Below, in pieces: positions 7,371-8,229 of a DNA stretch of 8,229 nucleotides; position 1 is the stretch's first letter; each line of letters opens with the position of its first letter. Made by a program: the position numbers and the translations under genes. A model generated the notes under the pieces. The model searched no databases and had not been told where the DNA came from. It saw nothing but the letters and a program-made list of their open reading frames with translations. Origin of the DNA: an uncultured Eubacteriales bacterium (GTDB taxonomy: Bacteria > Bacillota > Clostridia > Oscillospirales > Ruminococcaceae); the NCBI GenBank assembly GCA_959605275.1, contig CAUHFD010000122.1:1-8229 (forward strand), given 5' to 3'.

Positions 7371-7434
7371 CAAGGGAGTCCACGATGAACCGGCCCTCGG
7401 TCCATCGTTTAAGTTTGGGCAGACTTCTCCCTTG
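7371..7434 (+). other. Structured inverted-repeat element, possible RNA leader or small RNA
   Basis: CAAGGGAG (7371-7378) and CTCCCTTG (7427-7434) form a perfect 8-bp outer stem. Inside, ACGATG/CATCGT (7382-7387, 7403-7408) plus ACCG/CGGT (7389-7392, 7398-7401) form a second hairpin with a 5-nt loop, and AAGT/ACTT (7411-7414, 7423-7426) a small third one, so a three-way junction is possible. The plus-strand promoter at 7234-7261 would transcribe it. The left outer arm contains AGGGAG 6 nt before an ATG (7385) opening a 52-codon frame, so the fold would hide that start site. It matches no RNA class I recognise. Folding also works on the minus strand, and a DNA role such as transfer origin or recombination site is an alternative. 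Confidence 0.45.
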
Positions 7435-7451
7435 GCGTAAAAATACAATTT

Positions 7452-7709
7452 CTAAAGCAGATAGTAACGATTGGAGGTCGCACTTCCGTTATGACGGTAG
7501 TGCGACTCTTTGCGTATCAATTCGGCTTTTTCCAAATCTTTAATGGCTCTTTTGACTGTACTGCGGGAGATAGATAAATCCTTTGCAATGGTATGAATAC
7601 TCGGCCATGCTTTGTTTTCCTGATCCATACGGTCATGCAGGTAAATATAAACGAGCTTTGCTCTTGGCGGTAGTTCGTCATTGCGGTACAATTTTGCGTA
7701 ATATGGCAT
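7452..7709 (-). CDS. Small winged-helix DNA-binding protein of conjugative-element type
   Basis: An 85-residue protein that is almost all one winged-helix domain (about 13-66): ELPPRAKLVYIYLHDR, then WPSIHTIAKDLSISRSTVKRAIKDLEKAELI with the recognition helix near 49-60. The C-terminus HNGSATSNRYYLL is the wing and tail usual in such proteins of clostridial conjugative elements and plasmids (HTH_36-like). I chose ATG at 7709 because AGGTGA lies 5 nt before it; a GTG three codons earlier overlaps that ribosome site. It follows the coupling-protein gene by 12 nt, so the two are co-transcribed. It probably regulates transfer or replication genes; the target is unknown. A strong hairpin is built into its last codons. 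Confidence 0.85.
   Translation of the reverse strand: MPYYAKLYRNDELPPRAKLVYIYLHDRMDQENKAWPSIHTIAKDLSISRSTVKRAIKDLEKAELIRKESHYRHNGSATSNRYYLL
7477..7506. repeat. Strong hairpin inside the 3' end of the winged-helix gene
   Basis: GTCGCACT (7477-7484) and AGTGCGAC (7499-7506) pair perfectly, and after one T-T mismatch CCGT and ACGG (7486-7489, 7494-7497) continue the stem to a 4-nt loop. It covers the codons for SHYRHNGSAT. Neither strand has a clear T-run after it (plus strand: TCTTT), so terminator function is doubtful. It may stabilise an mRNA end, act on the plus-strand transcript, or be a recombination-related structure. Confidence 0.55.
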
Positions 7710-7714
7710 TTGTC

Positions 7715-7720
7715 TCACCT
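7715..7720 (-). promoter_or_regulatory. Ribosome binding site AGGTGA for the winged-helix gene
   Basis: AGGTGA lies 5 nt before the ATG at 7709. The in-frame GTG at 7718 is inside this site, so the ATG is the better start. Confidence 0.65.
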
Positions 7721-7721
7721 C

Positions 7722-8229
7722 TCATTCTGTGCGTATTGATTTCGGTTGTTCATCCTTAAAATCATGATATTGTTCCTGCATATTTATGTCTCCAACAGAC
7801 GACGTTCCGATCTTTACATTCAACCCCTGATTACATGGGTATCTTTTTTGCATTTCTGCTTCCAAAGAGTCTTTGCTAACATAGGAAACCTTTCTGGCTC
7901 CCTTGTCAGCGATAATGTACTTGTCATCAGTGAAAGAAATCCCCCATTGGAAAAACAACTTTAATTTGGACACAAATGGATGTACACCTGTTTTCATCAC
8001 AATAAAATTACCTTTCCTCATCGACCTTAATTCATCCGCTGTCATCAACGGACGCTCTGCCATCTGTAAAGATTGAGATGGTTCGTTTTTACTCCGCGAA
8101 ACAGATCCGGTCATCACTGTTCTTGCTCCGAGCGCTTTGGAGATGATCTCTGCCGTTTCAGAAGACGGAGCAAAGCCTCCTGCAATGGTAAGCTGACAGT
8201 TGTCTTGTATAATGGAAGCACCTTCACGA
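7722..8229 (-). CDS. Type IV coupling protein (VirD4/TraG family), C-terminal part, 5' end outside the window
   Basis: Part of a conjugation machine: a hexameric membrane ATPase that brings DNA with its relaxase to the type IV secretion channel. The frame stays open from the window edge (8228) to TGA at 7722-7724, giving 168 residues. The visible sequence begins near SIIQDNCQLTIAGGFAPSSE, then ALGARTVMTGSVSRSKN, then SLQMAERPLMTADELRSM, the conserved end of the TraM-recognition/ATPase core in VirD4-like proteins of clostridial conjugative elements. The nucleotide-binding Walker motifs lie in the missing part. An internal GTG at 8117 is not the start, since homology continues upstream. Full-length relatives are about 550-600 residues. 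The intact C-terminus suggests the gene is not broken here. Confidence 0.9.
   Translation of the reverse strand, partial: REGASIIQDNCQLTIAGGFAPSSETAEIISKALGARTVMTGSVSRSKNEPSQSLQMAERPLMTADELRSMRKGNFIVMKTGVHPFVSKLKLFFQWGISFTDDKYIIADKGARKVSYVSKDSLEAEMQKRYPCNQGLNVKIGTSSVGDINMQEQYHDFKDEQPKSIRTE

Larger units (their letters stand above)
6942..7451. other. 510-bp intergenic junction between the sugar operon and the conjugation genes
   Basis: No convincing protein gene. The stretch is very A+T-rich from about 7015 to 7160 and less so near 7370-7440. It holds GTATAC-type palindromes, a possible minus-strand promoter for the repressor, an imperfect hairpin at 7163-7188, a near-consensus plus-strand promoter and a structured inverted-repeat element, each listed separately. 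I see no tRNA, integrase gene, CRISPR or insertion sequence, and no target-site duplication that I could recognise by eye. Confidence 0.6.

Noticed and set aside
7371..7434. The structured element as a known riboswitch, hammerhead ribozyme or group II intron domain V.
   Set aside because: I compared by eye with the conserved cores I know, such as the CUGAUGA and GAAA of hammerheads and the AGC/GUUC pairing of domain V, and found none.
7477..7510. The hairpin at the 3' end of the winged-helix gene as a rho-independent terminator.
   Set aside because: The stem is strong, but only TCTTT follows on the plus strand and no T-run on the minus strand.
7385..7543. A 52-codon plus-strand frame (ATG 7385) with AGGGAG 6 nt upstream and a good promoter further upstream; the frame also opens at a GTG at 7361.
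   Set aside because: The composition does not look like a recognisable protein (many Arg/Ser), it runs antisense into the winged-helix gene, and its start lies within a stable fold. Kept only as an alternative reading of the structured element.

Overview
The window looks like a piece of a low-GC Gram-positive genome, most likely an anaerobic Clostridia-type bacterium. The reasons are A+T-rich intergenic DNA, AGGAGG-type ribosome binding sites, Firmicutes-style transport and regulator proteins, and a coupling-protein fragment of the kind found in clostridial integrative conjugative elements. All genes I accept lie on the minus strand and are read right to left.

Right end (about 7450-8229): the C-terminal end of a VirD4/TraG-type conjugation coupling protein, open at the window edge, is followed 12 nt later by a small winged-helix protein of the conjugative-element type. 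This is the edge or remnant of a conjugative element.

Middle (about 6942-7451): 510 bases with no convincing gene, but with several signals. These are a near-consensus plus-strand promoter (TTGACA-16-TATACT), a structured inverted-repeat element about 100 bases downstream of it, a strong hairpin in the 3' end of the small winged-helix gene, and three GTATAC-centred motifs that are candidate operators for the neighbouring repressor.

Left part (1-6941): a compact carbohydrate-uptake operon of five genes. In order of transcription they are a GntR/LacI hybrid repressor, a secreted and membrane-anchored protein with a carbohydrate-binding-like domain, a very large (979 aa) extracellular solute-binding protein, and two CUT1-type ABC permeases. 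The second permease runs off the left edge; its frame has no stop in the window, and I read 258 residues of it. The repressor presumably senses the imported sugar or a derivative. The anchored protein and binding protein would capture a glycan or oligosaccharide outside the cell, and the permeases would import it with an ATPase encoded elsewhere (none is visible, as is common for CUT1 systems). The substrate cannot be told from the sequence.

The most unusual points are three. The solute-binding protein lacks a lipobox and carries a roughly 570-residue extension with two related beta-sandwich modules, the second split by a helical insertion. It is paired with a separate membrane-anchored surface protein. 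The structured, promoter-led element lies exactly between the conjugation genes and the sugar operon.
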